This document shows, in pieces, positions 1 to 8,295 of a stretch of DNA of 18,728 nt. The position numbers and the translations under genes were made by a program. Every line of letters begins with the position of its first letter. Positions within the stretch are counted from its first letter, which is position 1. The DNA is from Blastocatellia bacterium (GTDB lineage: Bacteria > Acidobacteriota > Blastocatellia > Pyrinomonadales > Pyrinomonadaceae), in the NCBI GenBank assembly GCA_003488005.1, contig DNND01000130.1, positions 6,072-24,799 of the forward strand, written 5' to 3'. Below the pieces are notes generated by a model. That model worked only from the letters and a program-made list of their open reading frames with translations. It did no database searches and was not told the DNA's origin.

Positions 1-100
1 GAGGACACAAAGGACGCACAGAGTATTATCACCTTGGTTCGAAATGCCCCTAGCTTGCACCGGAATTGACCGCCAAGTAAGATTCAAGCATCGAAACCAA

Positions 101-739
101 ATGGAATTCACTGTAGCAATCACCGGTGCTTCCGGCTCAATTTATGCCCAACGCACGCTGGTGCACATGGCTGCCAGCGGCGTAGTCGAGCGCATAAATC
201 TGATTATGTCGGAAGCGGCGACGACGGTTGCGCGCGTTGAGTTGGGAGCGGATCTGCGCGGCGCGGACCACGCGCGAATCAACGAGTGGATAGGGCTCGC
301 GCCTGATTCGAAACTGGTTCACTTGCAGCGTCTGGACAACATGGCGGCGCGACCTTCGTCGGGTTCGCATCCGCAGGAGGGAATGGTGGTCGTGCCATGT
401 TCGATGGGAACGCTGGGCGCGATCGCTTCCGGCGCTGGTACCAATTTGATTCATCGCGCGGCCGACGTAACATTAAAGGAGGGTCGCAGGCTGGTGCTCG
501 TTCCGCGCGAAACTCCGTACAACGCCATTCATCTTGAAAATATGTTGCGGTTGTCGCGAGCGGGCGCTCACATCATTCCTGCGAGTCCCGGTTTCTATCA
601 TCGACCGCAAACAATTGAGGCGCTGGTCGATCATCTGGTCTTTCGCATTCTCGATCATTTAGGCGTGCCCCACCCGCAGAACACGCAATGGAAAGGAATG
701 CAACAACCTTCTGAAACGGTCAACGTCGGCGAAGATTGA
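101..739 (+). CDS. ubiX: UbiX-family flavin prenyltransferase (MqnM-like)
   Basis: Makes prenylated FMN, the cofactor of UbiD-type decarboxylases; in the futalosine menaquinone route this would serve the UbiD-like decarboxylase that acts after prenylation. Seen: a flavin-binding GASGS loop at residues 9-13, PCSMGTL (99-105), RAADVTLKE (119-127), RETP (136-139) and FYHRPQT (165-171), all UbiX hallmarks in the right order. Starting at ATG 101 gives 212 residues beginning MEFTVAITGASGS, as family members begin. An in-frame ATG at 44 would add 19 residues with no family resemblance, so I reject it. No clear Shine-Dalgarno is visible. It is first in a four-gene run and its TGA overlaps the next start. 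The UbiD partner is not in the window. The family call is secure; the menaquinone role is inferred from neighbours. Confidence 0.93.
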   Translation: MEFTVAITGASGSIYAQRTLVHMAASGVVERINLIMSEAATTVARVELGADLRGADHARINEWIGLAPDSKLVHLQRLDNMAARPSSGSHPQEGMVVVPCSMGTLGAIASGAGTNLIHRAADVTLKEGRRLVLVPRETPYNAIHLENMLRLSRAGAHIIPASPGFYHRPQTIEALVDHLVFRILDHLGVPHPQNTQWKGMQQPSETVNVGED

Positions 740-1623
740 ACTCCCCCATGCCTGCACTGCTAAGAAATGTTCGCGTAACGCTCGAGATGATAAAGATCGA
801 GCACACCCTGTTTGCGCTGCCGTTTGCTTTTTTGGGCGCGGTGCTGGCGGCGAACGGGCTGCCTAATGTCAGACAGATTTTTTGGATTACCATTGCAATG
901 ATCGGCGCGCGTTCAACGGCGATGGCTTTCAATCGCATTGCCGACAGAGACTACGACGCACAAAACCCACGCACGCAAGCGCGCGCCATCCCAGCAGGGC
1001 TTTTGACGGTAAGTTTTGTTTGGCTGTTTACGATCGTATCTGCAGCGCTTTTCTTGTTGGCAGCCGCGATGCTGAACCGGCTCACGTTACTGCTGGCGCC
1101 AATCGCGCTGGCGAGCGTAATGCTTTACTCCTACTCGAAACGTTGGACCCTGCTGTCTCATTTGTTTCTTGGCTGGTGTTTGTCGCTTGCGCCGACTGGC
1201 GCGTGGATAGCGGTGCGCGGCCATTTGGACAGCCCGGTGCCGCTGCTGCTTTCCTTGATAGTGCTATTGTGGACGGCTGGTTTCGATGTTCTTTACGCGT
1301 GCCAGGACTATGAATTTGATTTGCAGGCCGGCCTGCACTCAATTCCGAAACGATTTGGCATTGGCCGCTCGCTGCTAATCGCGCGCCTGTTTCACGTTGG
1401 CGCCTTCGCGGCGATTCTTGCTCTATACTGGATTACGCAGCTTGGAATTTTTGCTCTTGTCGGTGTTATTGTCACAGCCGCTTTGCTTGTCTATCAGCAT
1501 CGCCTGGTGCGCGCCGACGATTTGAGCAAACTAAACGCTGCCTTTTTTACAACTAACGCCTTTGTAAGCGTCATTCTGTTCGTAACGTTTGGAGGCGCGG
1601 TTCTGCTGAGGGCTCTTTCATGA
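736..1623 (+). CDS. mqnP: UbiA-type prenyltransferase, MqnP (menaquinone, futalosine pathway)
   Basis: Integral membrane enzyme that attaches a polyprenyl chain to the aromatic acid precursor of menaquinone. Seen: 295 hydrophobic residues with about eight or nine membrane segments, and the two Asp-rich prenyl-diphosphate/Mg sites. The first is N66-R-I-A-D70-R-D-Y-D74 followed by NPRT; the second is D184...D191-Y-E-F-D195. Two starts are possible. TTG 736 forms a TTGA overlap with the upstream stop, mirroring the ATGA overlap at this gene's own 3' end; ATG 748 removes only four residues. I give the TTG because of the coupling. UbiA enzymes of the 4-hydroxybenzoate class look alike, so assignment to MqnP rather than UbiA rests on lying between ubiX and mqnE. 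Confidence 0.9.
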   Translation: MNSPMPALLRNVRVTLEMIKIEHTLFALPFAFLGAVLAANGLPNVRQIFWITIAMIGARSTAMAFNRIADRDYDAQNPRTQARAIPAGLLTVSFVWLFTIVSAALFLLAAAMLNRLTLLLAPIALASVMLYSYSKRWTLLSHLFLGWCLSLAPTGAWIAVRGHLDSPVPLLLSLIVLLWTAGFDVLYACQDYEFDLQAGLHSIPKRFGIGRSLLIARLFHVGAFAAILALYWITQLGIFALVGVIVTAALLVYQHRLVRADDLSKLNAAFFTTNAFVSVILFVTFGGAVLLRALS

Positions 1624-2735
1624 ACTTTTCGCACGATAAGAATTTGGTTGCGATTGCACAAAAAGTCGAAGCGGGTGAACGCCTTTCACTTGAAGATGGC
1701 GTCGCTTTATTTGCAACCGACGACTTGAGCGCGCTGGGCAAACTCGCTGACAGCGTTCGCCGCGGCAAGCACGGTCGCACTACTTATTTCAATGTTAACC
1801 GGCACCTGAATCCCACGAATGTTTGTTACGCCGACTGCAAGTTTTGTGGCTTCTATCGGACGCCGCGACAACCCGACGCCTATACGCACAACATTGACGA
1901 CAGCCTGCGGGTAGCCGGTGAAGCTGTCAAAGAAGGCGCGACCGAACTTCACATTACCGGTGGGCTAAACACAAAGCTGCCATTCAGTTATTTCACCGAT
2001 TTGCTTTCCGGGCTTAAGCAGCACTACCCGCAACTTCATCTGAAGGCCTTTACGATGGTCGAGCTGGACCACTTTGCGCATTTTTACAAGCTGAGCGACG
2101 AACAAGTTATCGAGAAACTTATCGAGGCGGGCCTGGATTCCTGTCCCGGTGGCGGCGCTGAAATTTTTCGCGAGCCGACGCGTTCGATGATCTGCGCCCA
2201 CAAATGCGATGCTAATCGTTGGCTCGAGTTAGCCGGTAAAGTGCATGCAGCGGGCCTGAAAACAAACGCCACCATGCTTTACGGACACATCGAATCGATT
2301 GAAGACCGCGTGGACCATTTGATTCGCCTGCGCCAACAGCAGGACGAGTCTGGCGGTTTTCAGTGTCTGATACCGTTGGCTTTTTATCCGGAAAAAACTC
2401 AACTCGCACACTTGCCTGGACCATCCGGCGTCGACTCCCTGAAGACCATGGCGGTTTCGCGTTTGCTCCTCGATAACTTCGAACACTTGAAAGCCTACTG
2501 GGTAATGCTCGGGAAACGATTGGCGCAAGTTGCCTTGCATTTTGGGGCCAACGACATCGATGGAACCATCACTGAAGGCGGAGAGCTCAGCGAGAGTTAC
2601 TCAATTGAATCAAATAATGAAGTCAAGATGTCGCGCGAAGAAATCGTTGCGCTGATCGAAGACGCCGGTTTCGCCGCCATCGAGCGCGACACGGTTTATA
2701 ACCCGGTTGAGCGTCAAAACGTCAGCCTCGTGTAA
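1620..2735 (+). CDS. mqnE: Aminofutalosine synthase MqnE (radical SAM)
   Basis: Radical S-adenosylmethionine enzyme that joins the adenosyl radical to 3-(1-carboxyvinyl)oxybenzoate to give aminofutalosine, an early step of the futalosine route to menaquinone. Seen: the 4Fe-4S/SAM motif C69-YAD-C73-KF-C76 after NLNPTN-like context, a CPGGGAEIF segment near residue 150 and TNATMLYGHIES near residue 215, both typical of MqnE and its relative MqnC. The 371-residue length and the AEIF-type loop favour MqnE over MqnC. The ATG sits in an ATGA overlap with mqnP, indicating translational coupling. A small oddity: the family usually reads LPGGGAE, here CPGGGAE. The cytosolic enzyme's product goes on through MqnB/MqnC, not seen here, to MqnD. 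Confidence 0.95.
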   Translation: MNFSHDKNLVAIAQKVEAGERLSLEDGVALFATDDLSALGKLADSVRRGKHGRTTYFNVNRHLNPTNVCYADCKFCGFYRTPRQPDAYTHNIDDSLRVAGEAVKEGATELHITGGLNTKLPFSYFTDLLSGLKQHYPQLHLKAFTMVELDHFAHFYKLSDEQVIEKLIEAGLDSCPGGGAEIFREPTRSMICAHKCDANRWLELAGKVHAAGLKTNATMLYGHIESIEDRVDHLIRLRQQQDESGGFQCLIPLAFYPEKTQLAHLPGPSGVDSLKTMAVSRLLLDNFEHLKAYWVMLGKRLAQVALHFGANDIDGTITEGGELSESYSIESNNEVKMSREEIVALIEDAGFAAIERDTVYNPVERQNVSLV

Positions 2736-2760
2736 ATTTGCATTTGAACGAATCATAATC

Positions 2761-3609
2761 ATGTCCACTCTAATTGAAACACGCACAATAACGGTCGCCC
2801 ATTCGCCAGACTCGGATGACGCCTTCATGTTTTATGGCCTGGCTACGGATAAGCTCGCTACCGGCGATCTCAAATTCACCCACGTTCTGAAAGACATTCA
2901 GACGTTGAATGAAGAAGCCTTTCGTGGAACCTACGATGTCACCGCGATTAGCTTTCACGCCTACGCGTACATCAGCGACAAATACATTCTGCTGCCGCAT
3001 GGAGCTTCGATTGGCGACAACTATGGTCCAATCCTGGTTTCGGCTCGACCTTTGAAAAGTCAGGACATTTCAAAACTGAAGATTGCAGTGCCCGGAACCT
3101 TAACCAGCGCCTTCCTGGCGCTGAAACTTTTCAATCCGGACTTTCAATACGAAGTGGTGCCGTTCGATAAGATTATCGACGCGGTAAAAAGCGGAGACTG
3201 TGACGCCGGGCTTTTGATCCACGAGGGACAGCTGTTCTACGAATCAGTCGGTCTTCACAAGATATTAGATTTGGGTGAGTGGTGGCATGAACGGACAGGC
3301 TTGCCGTTGCCGATGGGCGGAAATGCTATCCGCCGCGAGCTCGGTCCAGAAGTCATTCACCAGGTTTCCGATTGCTTGCGCGAGAGCATTAGCTATTCGT
3401 TAGCTAACCGCGAAGACGCTTTGCAATACGCAATGCAGTTTGCGCGCGACATGGATACGTCCCTGGCTGATCGCTTCGTCGCGATGTGGGTCAACAATCT
3501 GACTCTGGATTACACCGAACGCGGTCGCGAAGGTGTGCGAAGGTTTCTGACCGAAGGATTTGAACGAGGGCTTATTCCCAGCCTGCCGAAGATCGAGTTT
3601 GCGAGCTGA
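2761..3609 (+). CDS. mqnD: 1,4-dihydroxy-6-naphthoate synthase MqnD
   Basis: Converts cyclic dehypoxanthine futalosine to 1,4-dihydroxy-6-naphthoate, the ring that is later prenylated and decarboxylated to menaquinone. Seen: a periplasmic-binding-protein-like fold typical of MqnA/MqnD, with HSPDSDDAFMFYGL at residues 14-27, GASIGDNYGPILVS (81-94), a LLIHEGQLFY loop whose H154 corresponds to the proposed catalytic base of MqnD, and ERTGLPLPMGGNAIRR further on. The LIHE loop and TGLPLP segment separate MqnD from MqnA. ATG 2761 gives 282 residues. An in-frame ATG at 2707 lies inside mqnE and adds residues without family character, so it is rejected. The gap to mqnE is 25 bp, and it is the last gene of the operon. 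Confidence 0.94.
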   Translation: MSTLIETRTITVAHSPDSDDAFMFYGLATDKLATGDLKFTHVLKDIQTLNEEAFRGTYDVTAISFHAYAYISDKYILLPHGASIGDNYGPILVSARPLKSQDISKLKIAVPGTLTSAFLALKLFNPDFQYEVVPFDKIIDAVKSGDCDAGLLIHEGQLFYESVGLHKILDLGEWWHERTGLPLPMGGNAIRRELGPEVIHQVSDCLRESISYSLANREDALQYAMQFARDMDTSLADRFVAMWVNNLTLDYTERGREGVRRFLTEGFERGLIPSLPKIEFAS

Positions 3610-4145
3610 GCTCAAAGTCCTGACTGGGGTGCGCGCGGCGGGTAAATAGCCGCCCCGCCCAGAAGGGGCGACTTCCGCCGCGCACATCATCGGTTCAAGG
3701 CTGGCGATCAGGCTCCTCCCAAAGCATGACCTAAACGTCTCTCCCATGCAGCAACGCGGCCGCTCTGCGTTGCCTATGCGCCTATGCGCTTTGAGGTCCA
3801 TGGAAATTCGACGTTGCCACGTCCCGACGTGAGGACTTTAGGAAACTCGAATCGTCCGATACCCCGTTACCGGACCGAATACGTCAACTTGTTAACAAAC
3901 TTCAAAAAAGAGCTGGTATTTCGTTGGTTAATTCTTGACAAGAGCAACTAACTGGTTCTGCCGCGAGCACCTTACATCACTTGCATGAAATTTTGCAATA
4001 AGAAATCTGCGGAGCCCGGAATTGCGGTCGTTGGCGGTCGTTGCAGTAGCGACAGGTGGCAACAGAACATTATTTTGGGGCATCTGAGCAGCGTATTTTC
4101 AGAATGATCCGACACGAATTTTCGGCGAAAGGATTAAGGAAGATA
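3610..4145. other. Gene-free spacer
   Basis: No convincing coding frame is present. Besides the nested hairpin at 3630-3685, it contains a palindrome CACGTC-CC-GACGTG (3818-3831) and a perfect 10-bp palindrome TTGTTAACAA (3889-3898). A consensus-like -35 box TTGACA (3935-3940) has no good -10 at the right distance (3957-3964 is GC-rich), so I do not call a promoter. A GTG at 4056 and an ATG at 4104 are in frame with the next gene but are not preferred as its start. Confidence 0.5.
3630..3685. repeat. Nested GC-rich hairpin after the menaquinone operon
   Basis: Outer arms GCGCGGCGG (3633-3641) and CCGCCGCGC (3675-3683) are exact inverse complements. Nested inside are CGCCCC (3651-3656) and GGGGCG (3665-3670). 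No T-run follows, so this is not a standard intrinsic terminator. It may be an mRNA 3'-end structure or a REP-like palindrome. Confidence 0.6.
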
Positions 4146-4988
4146 GTGCGCAAATCCCCAGTAAAGACCCCCAGGTTCCTCGCTCTGTTGACGGGACTAT
4201 ATCTGCTCGCGGCGACGCCGGCATTCAGCCAGTCGTTATCAAATTCAGCCGAGCTGCCGCCAGCCGAAGTGAATCGGATAATCAACATCTTCACGGCCAA
4301 GGAGAGCCAGTTTCGCAAAGCCCTCAACGAGTACTCTTTCAAACGCGATGCCATTTTGCAGAGCATGGGGATGGGCGGTCAGGTAACTGGCGAGTATCAC
4401 CGCGTCTCCTATTTCACTTTTGACGATTCTGGTAACCGTTTCGAGAAAATCAGTTTCTTTCCTATGCCGTCGCTCAGCTCCATCACGCAGGAAGACCTGA
4501 ACGACCTTGGTGGCATCCAGCCTTTTGCGTTAGAGCCTGCGAAGATCCTTCAGTATGACTTTCGCTATGTTGGCAGAGAAAAGATTGACGAACTGAATCT
4601 CTATGTGTTTGACGTCAGCCCGAAAGTGCTGCCGGACGCGAAAAAGAGTAAGGAACGATTTTTCAAGGGTCGCGTTTGGGTTGATGATCAGGACTTTCAG
4701 ATTGTGAAGACCAGGGGAAAGGGCCTGCCGGAAACAAAGAACAATAAATTTCCTACAGTCGAAACTTACCGCGAACAGATTGACGGACTATATTGGTTTC
4801 CCACTTATTCCTACGCAGATGATGAGTTGCTTTATGAGAACGGCGAGACGTTGCACGTCCGTATGCGGGTTCGCTATTCCGATTTTGTAAAGGCGAGGGC
4901 GAAAGTGAAGATTATTGAAATCGAAAATCCCGACGCGCCAACGAAGGAACCAAAACCGGTTACGCCGCCACCACCACAGACACCGTAG
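4146..4988 (+). CDS. Exported protein of unknown function
   Basis: I do not recognise a named family. Starting at GTG 4146 gives 280 residues: a basic n-region (MRKSPVKTPRF), a hydrophobic core (LALLTGLYLLAA) and a probable signal-peptidase site after TPAFS, so the protein should be exported. The mature part is mainly beta-strand-like with repeated aromatic stretches such as FKGRVWVDDQDFQIVKTRGKG. This is reminiscent of lipoprotein-carrier/LolA-like beta folds seen in many acidobacterial exported proteins, but that is only a resemblance. The C-terminus is a Pro/Lys-rich tail (PKPVTPPPPQTP). The start is chosen because AAGGAAG at 4136-4142 is a good Shine-Dalgarno and the signal peptide then has normal length. 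ATG 4104 or GTG 4056 would add 14 or 30 residues. Confidence 0.75.
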   Translation: MRKSPVKTPRFLALLTGLYLLAATPAFSQSLSNSAELPPAEVNRIINIFTAKESQFRKALNEYSFKRDAILQSMGMGGQVTGEYHRVSYFTFDDSGNRFEKISFFPMPSLSSITQEDLNDLGGIQPFALEPAKILQYDFRYVGREKIDELNLYVFDVSPKVLPDAKKSKERFFKGRVWVDDQDFQIVKTRGKGLPETKNNKFPTVETYREQIDGLYWFPTYSYADDELLYENGETLHVRMRVRYSDFVKARAKVKIIEIENPDAPTKEPKPVTPPPPQTP

Positions 4989-5006
4989 TTAGATTGTCTT
5001 CTAACT
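4987..5006. repeat. Short intergenic hairpin
   Basis: Inverted repeat AGTTAGA (4987-4993) / TCTAACT (5000-5006) with a 6-nt loop, right at the stop of the exported-protein gene. AT-rich and without a T-run, it is a weak terminator or RNA-processing signal at best. Confidence 0.35.
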
Positions 5007-5025
5007 TTGGAGAGTTGAATTAGCC

Positions 5026-5598
5026 TTGAGCCACGCGAATCCTGCATCGGCACGAGCCTTCATCTTTCACCCATTAATTGTTCTTAGCCTCTCGCTAATT
5101 GGAGCGGCATTATATGCGTTGTATGCCACCCTACGGTTTCCGAGCGACAGCCTCTGGGGGCAGTACTTCTATGTGACACCGATTGTTGTCCCGTTCGCCG
5201 CTTTCCTCTTTGATCGTGCCGCACGGCGACGCCAAATAACTGCATTCCAATCCATTGTTGATGTGCTGGTTGTAGGGACAGCTATGTGGCGTGTCATCGG
5301 CCACGTACCTTATATCTCCGGACATGCGCTGTTTTTAACCTATGCTCTGCTTAGCACGCGCTCTCGCGTAGCGCAGGTCACCGCAGCCGCGGTGATGCTT
5401 CAGGTCGTTTGTCTGAAGTACATTGTTTGGGGTGATTGGATTACGTCGACGAACGGGATTGCAATAGGAGTACTTGCCGCCCTTGCCACCATGTGGCTTG
5501 GAGCGAAGTCTGAGGTTGAGCTGGAGAGTACCAAGGCGACCAGCAAACAAGGGAATGAACCGGACTCGCAATCAGCGAGCTTGCTATCAATCAGGTAA
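5026..5598 (+). CDS. Small polytopic membrane protein, unknown function
   Basis: 190 residues from a TTG start. About six hydrophobic segments are visible (roughly residues 13-35, 47-64, 76-95, 98-112, 116-135, 142-160), with a charged RAARRRQ loop after the second and a polar C-terminal tail of about 30 residues (KSEVELESTKATSK...). No catalytic motif or known family is recognised. GGAGAG at about 5009-5014 precedes the TTG by a rather long gap, so the start is uncertain; no ATG lies near the N-terminus in frame. It lies 37 bp after the exported-protein gene on the same strand and converges on plsC. Function cannot be assigned; partnership with the upstream gene is only a positional guess. 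Confidence 0.65.
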   Translation: MSHANPASARAFIFHPLIVLSLSLIGAALYALYATLRFPSDSLWGQYFYVTPIVVPFAAFLFDRAARRRQITAFQSIVDVLVVGTAMWRVIGHVPYISGHALFLTYALLSTRSRVAQVTAAAVMLQVVCLKYIVWGDWITSTNGIAIGVLAALATMWLGAKSEVELESTKATSKQGNEPDSQSASLLSIR

Positions 5599-5639
5599 TT
5601 GCTCGCTGGTTAGGCCCGGCGTTCCCTCGTAGTTTTCAG

Positions 5640-6356
5640 TTAATTCAGCTCGTCGCCAATCATGGCATGAACGCGTTGCAGCAGTTGATTGACTTCCTCG
5701 TCACTCGAAACAGCGGCGGTTGATACGGGTGGCAGAAGTACCATTTCAATCGTTCCGAATCTTGCCTCACCGGTTCCCTTGCCCATTAGATAATCGGTGT
5801 TTTTGATCGCGACCGGCACGATGGGCACGCCCGCTTGCGCGGCCATGTAGAACGCGCCCTTCTTAAACGGACGAAACTCACCCGGCAGGGCGCGCGTGCC
5901 TTCCGCGAAAACGCCAAACGATCTGCCGGAGCGAATCCGCGCTGTCGCCGCTTCGGTCGTTTGTAGTGCGCGTTCGCGATTAGAGCGATCGATAGCCATG
6001 ACGTTCACATAGCCCATGCCGTAGCCAAGAATCGGCACTTTCAGTAATTCTTTTTTTGCGAGTACTCCAAGGCGCTGGCCGGTGTAGGCAAAAAGCGTGG
6101 CAGTATCCAGATAGGAACGATGGTTCGAAATGAAGACGTAGGTTTGGTTGGGATCGATGTTCTCGCTTCCCCTAACCTGGACTTTCATGCCACTTAAACG
6201 CAGCCAGTTGCGAGCGCCAAATAGGGCCCAGGGATAAACGAGTTCATGCCGATCCGTAACCCAGGCCACCAGCAGCACCGGCGGACCCAGGAAAAGCAAA
6301 AGCGCGCCCGCCACGAAAAGCGACCACCAGTAATGTAGACGGCGAAAAATGCGCAT
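5640..6356 (-). CDS. plsC: 1-acyl-sn-glycerol-3-phosphate acyltransferase (PlsC family)
   Basis: Transfers an acyl chain to lysophosphatidic acid to make phosphatidic acid at the inner face of the cytoplasmic membrane. Seen from ATG 6356 (238 residues): an N-terminal hydrophobic anchor (about 11-33), the catalytic HX4D motif N78-H79-RSYL-D84, a glycerol-phosphate-binding FAEGTR block (150-155), PFKKGAF (163-169) and VPIVPVAI (177-184), in the standard order. The length fits the family. A GTG at 6452 with an AGGA box would add 32 residues before the anchor; I consider it less likely because family members start just before the hydrophobic segment. It is a single gene, divergent from the VWA gene. 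Close paralogues with other lipid acceptors cannot be excluded. Confidence 0.88.
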   Translation of the reverse strand: MRIFRRLHYWWSLFVAGALLLFLGPPVLLVAWVTDRHELVYPWALFGARNWLRLSGMKVQVRGSENIDPNQTYVFISNHRSYLDTATLFAYTGQRLGVLAKKELLKVPILGYGMGYVNVMAIDRSNRERALQTTEAATARIRSGRSFGVFAEGTRALPGEFRPFKKGAFYMAAQAGVPIVPVAIKNTDYLMGKGTGEARFGTIEMVLLPPVSTAAVSSDEEVNQLLQRVHAMIGDELN

Positions 6357-6623
6357 GCGGCTGATTATGAATTCCGAGCGGCAGATAATCGCATACTTTC
6401 GCTCCCCACGGACAATTGAGCTAGCGGGAAACCGGCTGGTACCGCGTTCCACCTTATTCCTGGCATTTGAGCTTGCCCCGGTCGCACCTTAGCGTTATCT
6501 TTGCAGCGTTCAATCTCTCCTCCGGCCCGCTTCCATGAGGCCAATATTCCAAGCATCTAATCCGGTTGGCGCGCATCCAAGTCAGGCAGCACAGCTACAG
6601 TTATCATCGTTCAGGAGTTCAGC

Positions 6624-7922
6624 ATGAAGAGAATTACGGTGTCTTTACTTTTTGTCTCGCTTTTCGCTTTTTTTGCGGCAAGTGTGGGTGCCCAAACGCG
6701 CGCGCGCCGGGTTGGTGACAGCCCGACACGGAGCGGCACCAGTGCACCCGCGCCGTCACGTCCTCCGGTTCTGGGAGGCGCGAATCGCACTGGCACCTCT
6801 CAATCGCCTGGAGAAACTTCGGCTGCGCAAGGTCCCGAAGAAGTTGAAGCTGGGGACGTCATCAAGGTTGAAACCACGCTTGTGACCTTGCCGGTTAGCG
6901 TGATGGATCGCGATGGACGATACGTTCCCAACCTGCGCAAGGAAGACTTTCGTCTTTGGGAAGATGGCACTGAACAACAAGTGGCCTTTTTCTCGTCCGT
7001 TGATAAACCTTTTTCCGTCGTGCTGATGATCGACACCAGCGGTTCGACGCGACTTCGACTTGATGCCATCCAGGATGCGGCCATCGCTTTCACAAATCAG
7101 TTGCGACCCGACGATCGAGTGATGATAGTGTCATTTGACGATCAGATACGTGTGCTGTCGCAATTCACCAGTGACCGGGGGCGCCTGCGCGATGCAATCC
7201 GTCGCACCGAGCCCGGCGACGGCACCAAACTTTACGAAGCTGTCGACCTGGTAATGAACCATCACCTGAACAATGTTTCGGGTCGCAAAGCGATCGTGCT
7301 TTTCACGGACGGCGTTGACACCACCAGTCCGCACGCTACTTATGCCAGCAACGTGCGTGACGCTGAAGAGTTGGATGCGCTCATTTATCCCGTGCAATAC
7401 GACACCTACGCGGACATGAGTCGCGGCGGTGGTGGCGGATGGCCGGGAGCCGGTCGTGTGCCGAGTTCACCTATCGACATCCTGGGCCAAATCCTGGGCG
7501 GCGGTCGAAATCGTCGGGGTGGCGGTGGTGGTGGTTGGCCAGGAAGAAACGGCGGCGGTGGACCAGGAACCAGCAGACAAGAATATGAAGTTGCCAATCG
7601 TTATCTGCACGACCTCGCTGACAAAACGGGCGCACGACTCTATGAAGCAGACTTTAACCAAAACCTATCTGTCGTATTCGGCAACGTGGCAGAGGAGCTG
7701 CGGCGACAGTATAGTTTGGGTTATTACCCGAAGCGCCCGGCCCAGGCGGGCGAGCGGCGACAAATTAGAGTGCGCGTTAATCAACCAAACCTGGCGGTGC
7801 GCACGCGCGACAGTTACGTGTTCAATCCCTCGGCGAATGTGCAGGACACCGCACAGCGAACGGCGCCAGTGCTTCAACGAAAATTTGCAGACGAGAATTT
7901 CAACAACAGGGCCAACCGTTAA
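6624..7922 (+). CDS. Secreted VWFA-domain protein of the acidobacterial type
   Basis: Exported protein with a von Willebrand factor A domain of the VWFA-related acidobacterial family (TIGR03436-like). AGGAG lies 6 nt before the ATG. Seen in 432 residues: a signal peptide ending near VGAQ (residue 24), a disordered Pro/Ser/Gly stretch (25-75), the family-typical N-terminal strand region with VTLPVSVMDRDGRYV and EDFRLWEDG (86-115), then the VWA domain with an intact MIDAS: D137-T-S139-G-S141, T201 and D229. A Gly-rich insertion (about 268-317) with two GGGWPG units interrupts the domain, followed by the family marker YSLGYYP (363-369). Metal-dependent adhesion or binding is likely; the ligand is unknown. 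Monocistronic, followed by a strong hairpin. Confidence 0.9.
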   Translation: MKRITVSLLFVSLFAFFAASVGAQTRARRVGDSPTRSGTSAPAPSRPPVLGGANRTGTSQSPGETSAAQGPEEVEAGDVIKVETTLVTLPVSVMDRDGRYVPNLRKEDFRLWEDGTEQQVAFFSSVDKPFSVVLMIDTSGSTRLRLDAIQDAAIAFTNQLRPDDRVMIVSFDDQIRVLSQFTSDRGRLRDAIRRTEPGDGTKLYEAVDLVMNHHLNNVSGRKAIVLFTDGVDTTSPHATYASNVRDAEELDALIYPVQYDTYADMSRGGGGGWPGAGRVPSSPIDILGQILGGGRNRRGGGGGGWPGRNGGGGPGTSRQEYEVANRYLHDLADKTGARLYEADFNQNLSVVFGNVAEELRRQYSLGYYPKRPAQAGERRQIRVRVNQPNLAVRTRDSYVFNPSANVQDTAQRTAPVLQRKFADENFNNRANR

Positions 7923-7954
7923 GGTTCGCCGCTCATAAGCCACCCGAATAATTG

Positions 7955-7996
7955 AGGGCGGGAAGCGTACAGTGAAAGCTGCACGCTTCCCGCCTT
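7955..7996 (+). terminator. Strong hairpin after the VWA gene, probable terminator
   Basis: GGCGGGAAGCGT (7957-7968) is a perfect 12-bp inverse complement of ACGCTTCCCGCC (7983-7994), extended by a G-U and an A-U pair, with a 14-nt loop. It starts 33 bp after the stop codon. The downstream run is T-rich but interrupted (TTCAACCTTTT), so intrinsic termination is probable rather than certain. Confidence 0.65.
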
Positions 7997-8170
7997 CAAC
8001 CTTTTAGATCTGAATCTGCACTGCGCTGCCTCTCATCCGCGTCCTTAATCATTCTTACTCTCGGACGAATTCATTAATCCAGACGGGAAGGCTGTTGCCT
8101 TGTTATTTGGCAAGCTTTTCCCGGCGAATTGCATTTCAGAGATTAATCGCGGGTGAATCAAGGAGGCGAG

Positions 8171-8293
8171 ATGTTTGTCAGCTATGTTATGGACCGGGCC
8201 CGGCAGCGGCGTTTAGTGATGCAGCAGCAAAGCCCTGATGTCAGTTTTAAGCGAACTCGACCATGCAAAGCTGCCGTTCGGATTTGGTGGTAA
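8171..8293 (+). CDS. Possible 40-residue basic small protein
   Basis: A short frame starting ATG TTT GTC AGC and ending TAA at 8293. The main support is AAGGAGG ending five bases before the ATG, the best Shine-Dalgarno in the window. The predicted peptide begins MFVSYVMDRARQRRLVMQQQ and ends AAVRIWW: it is Arg-rich, has no signal peptide and matches no family I know. There is no codon-bias evidence at this length. It could be a real small protein, a leader peptide, or the remnant 5' end of a decayed gene. Confidence 0.35.
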   Translation: MFVSYVMDRARQRRLVMQQQSPDVSFKRTRPCKAAVRIWW

Positions 8294-8295
8294 GA

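Noticed and set aside
3935..3963. Promoter at the perfect TTGACA box
   Set aside because: No -10-like hexamer at 16-18 nt; the region is GC-rich there.
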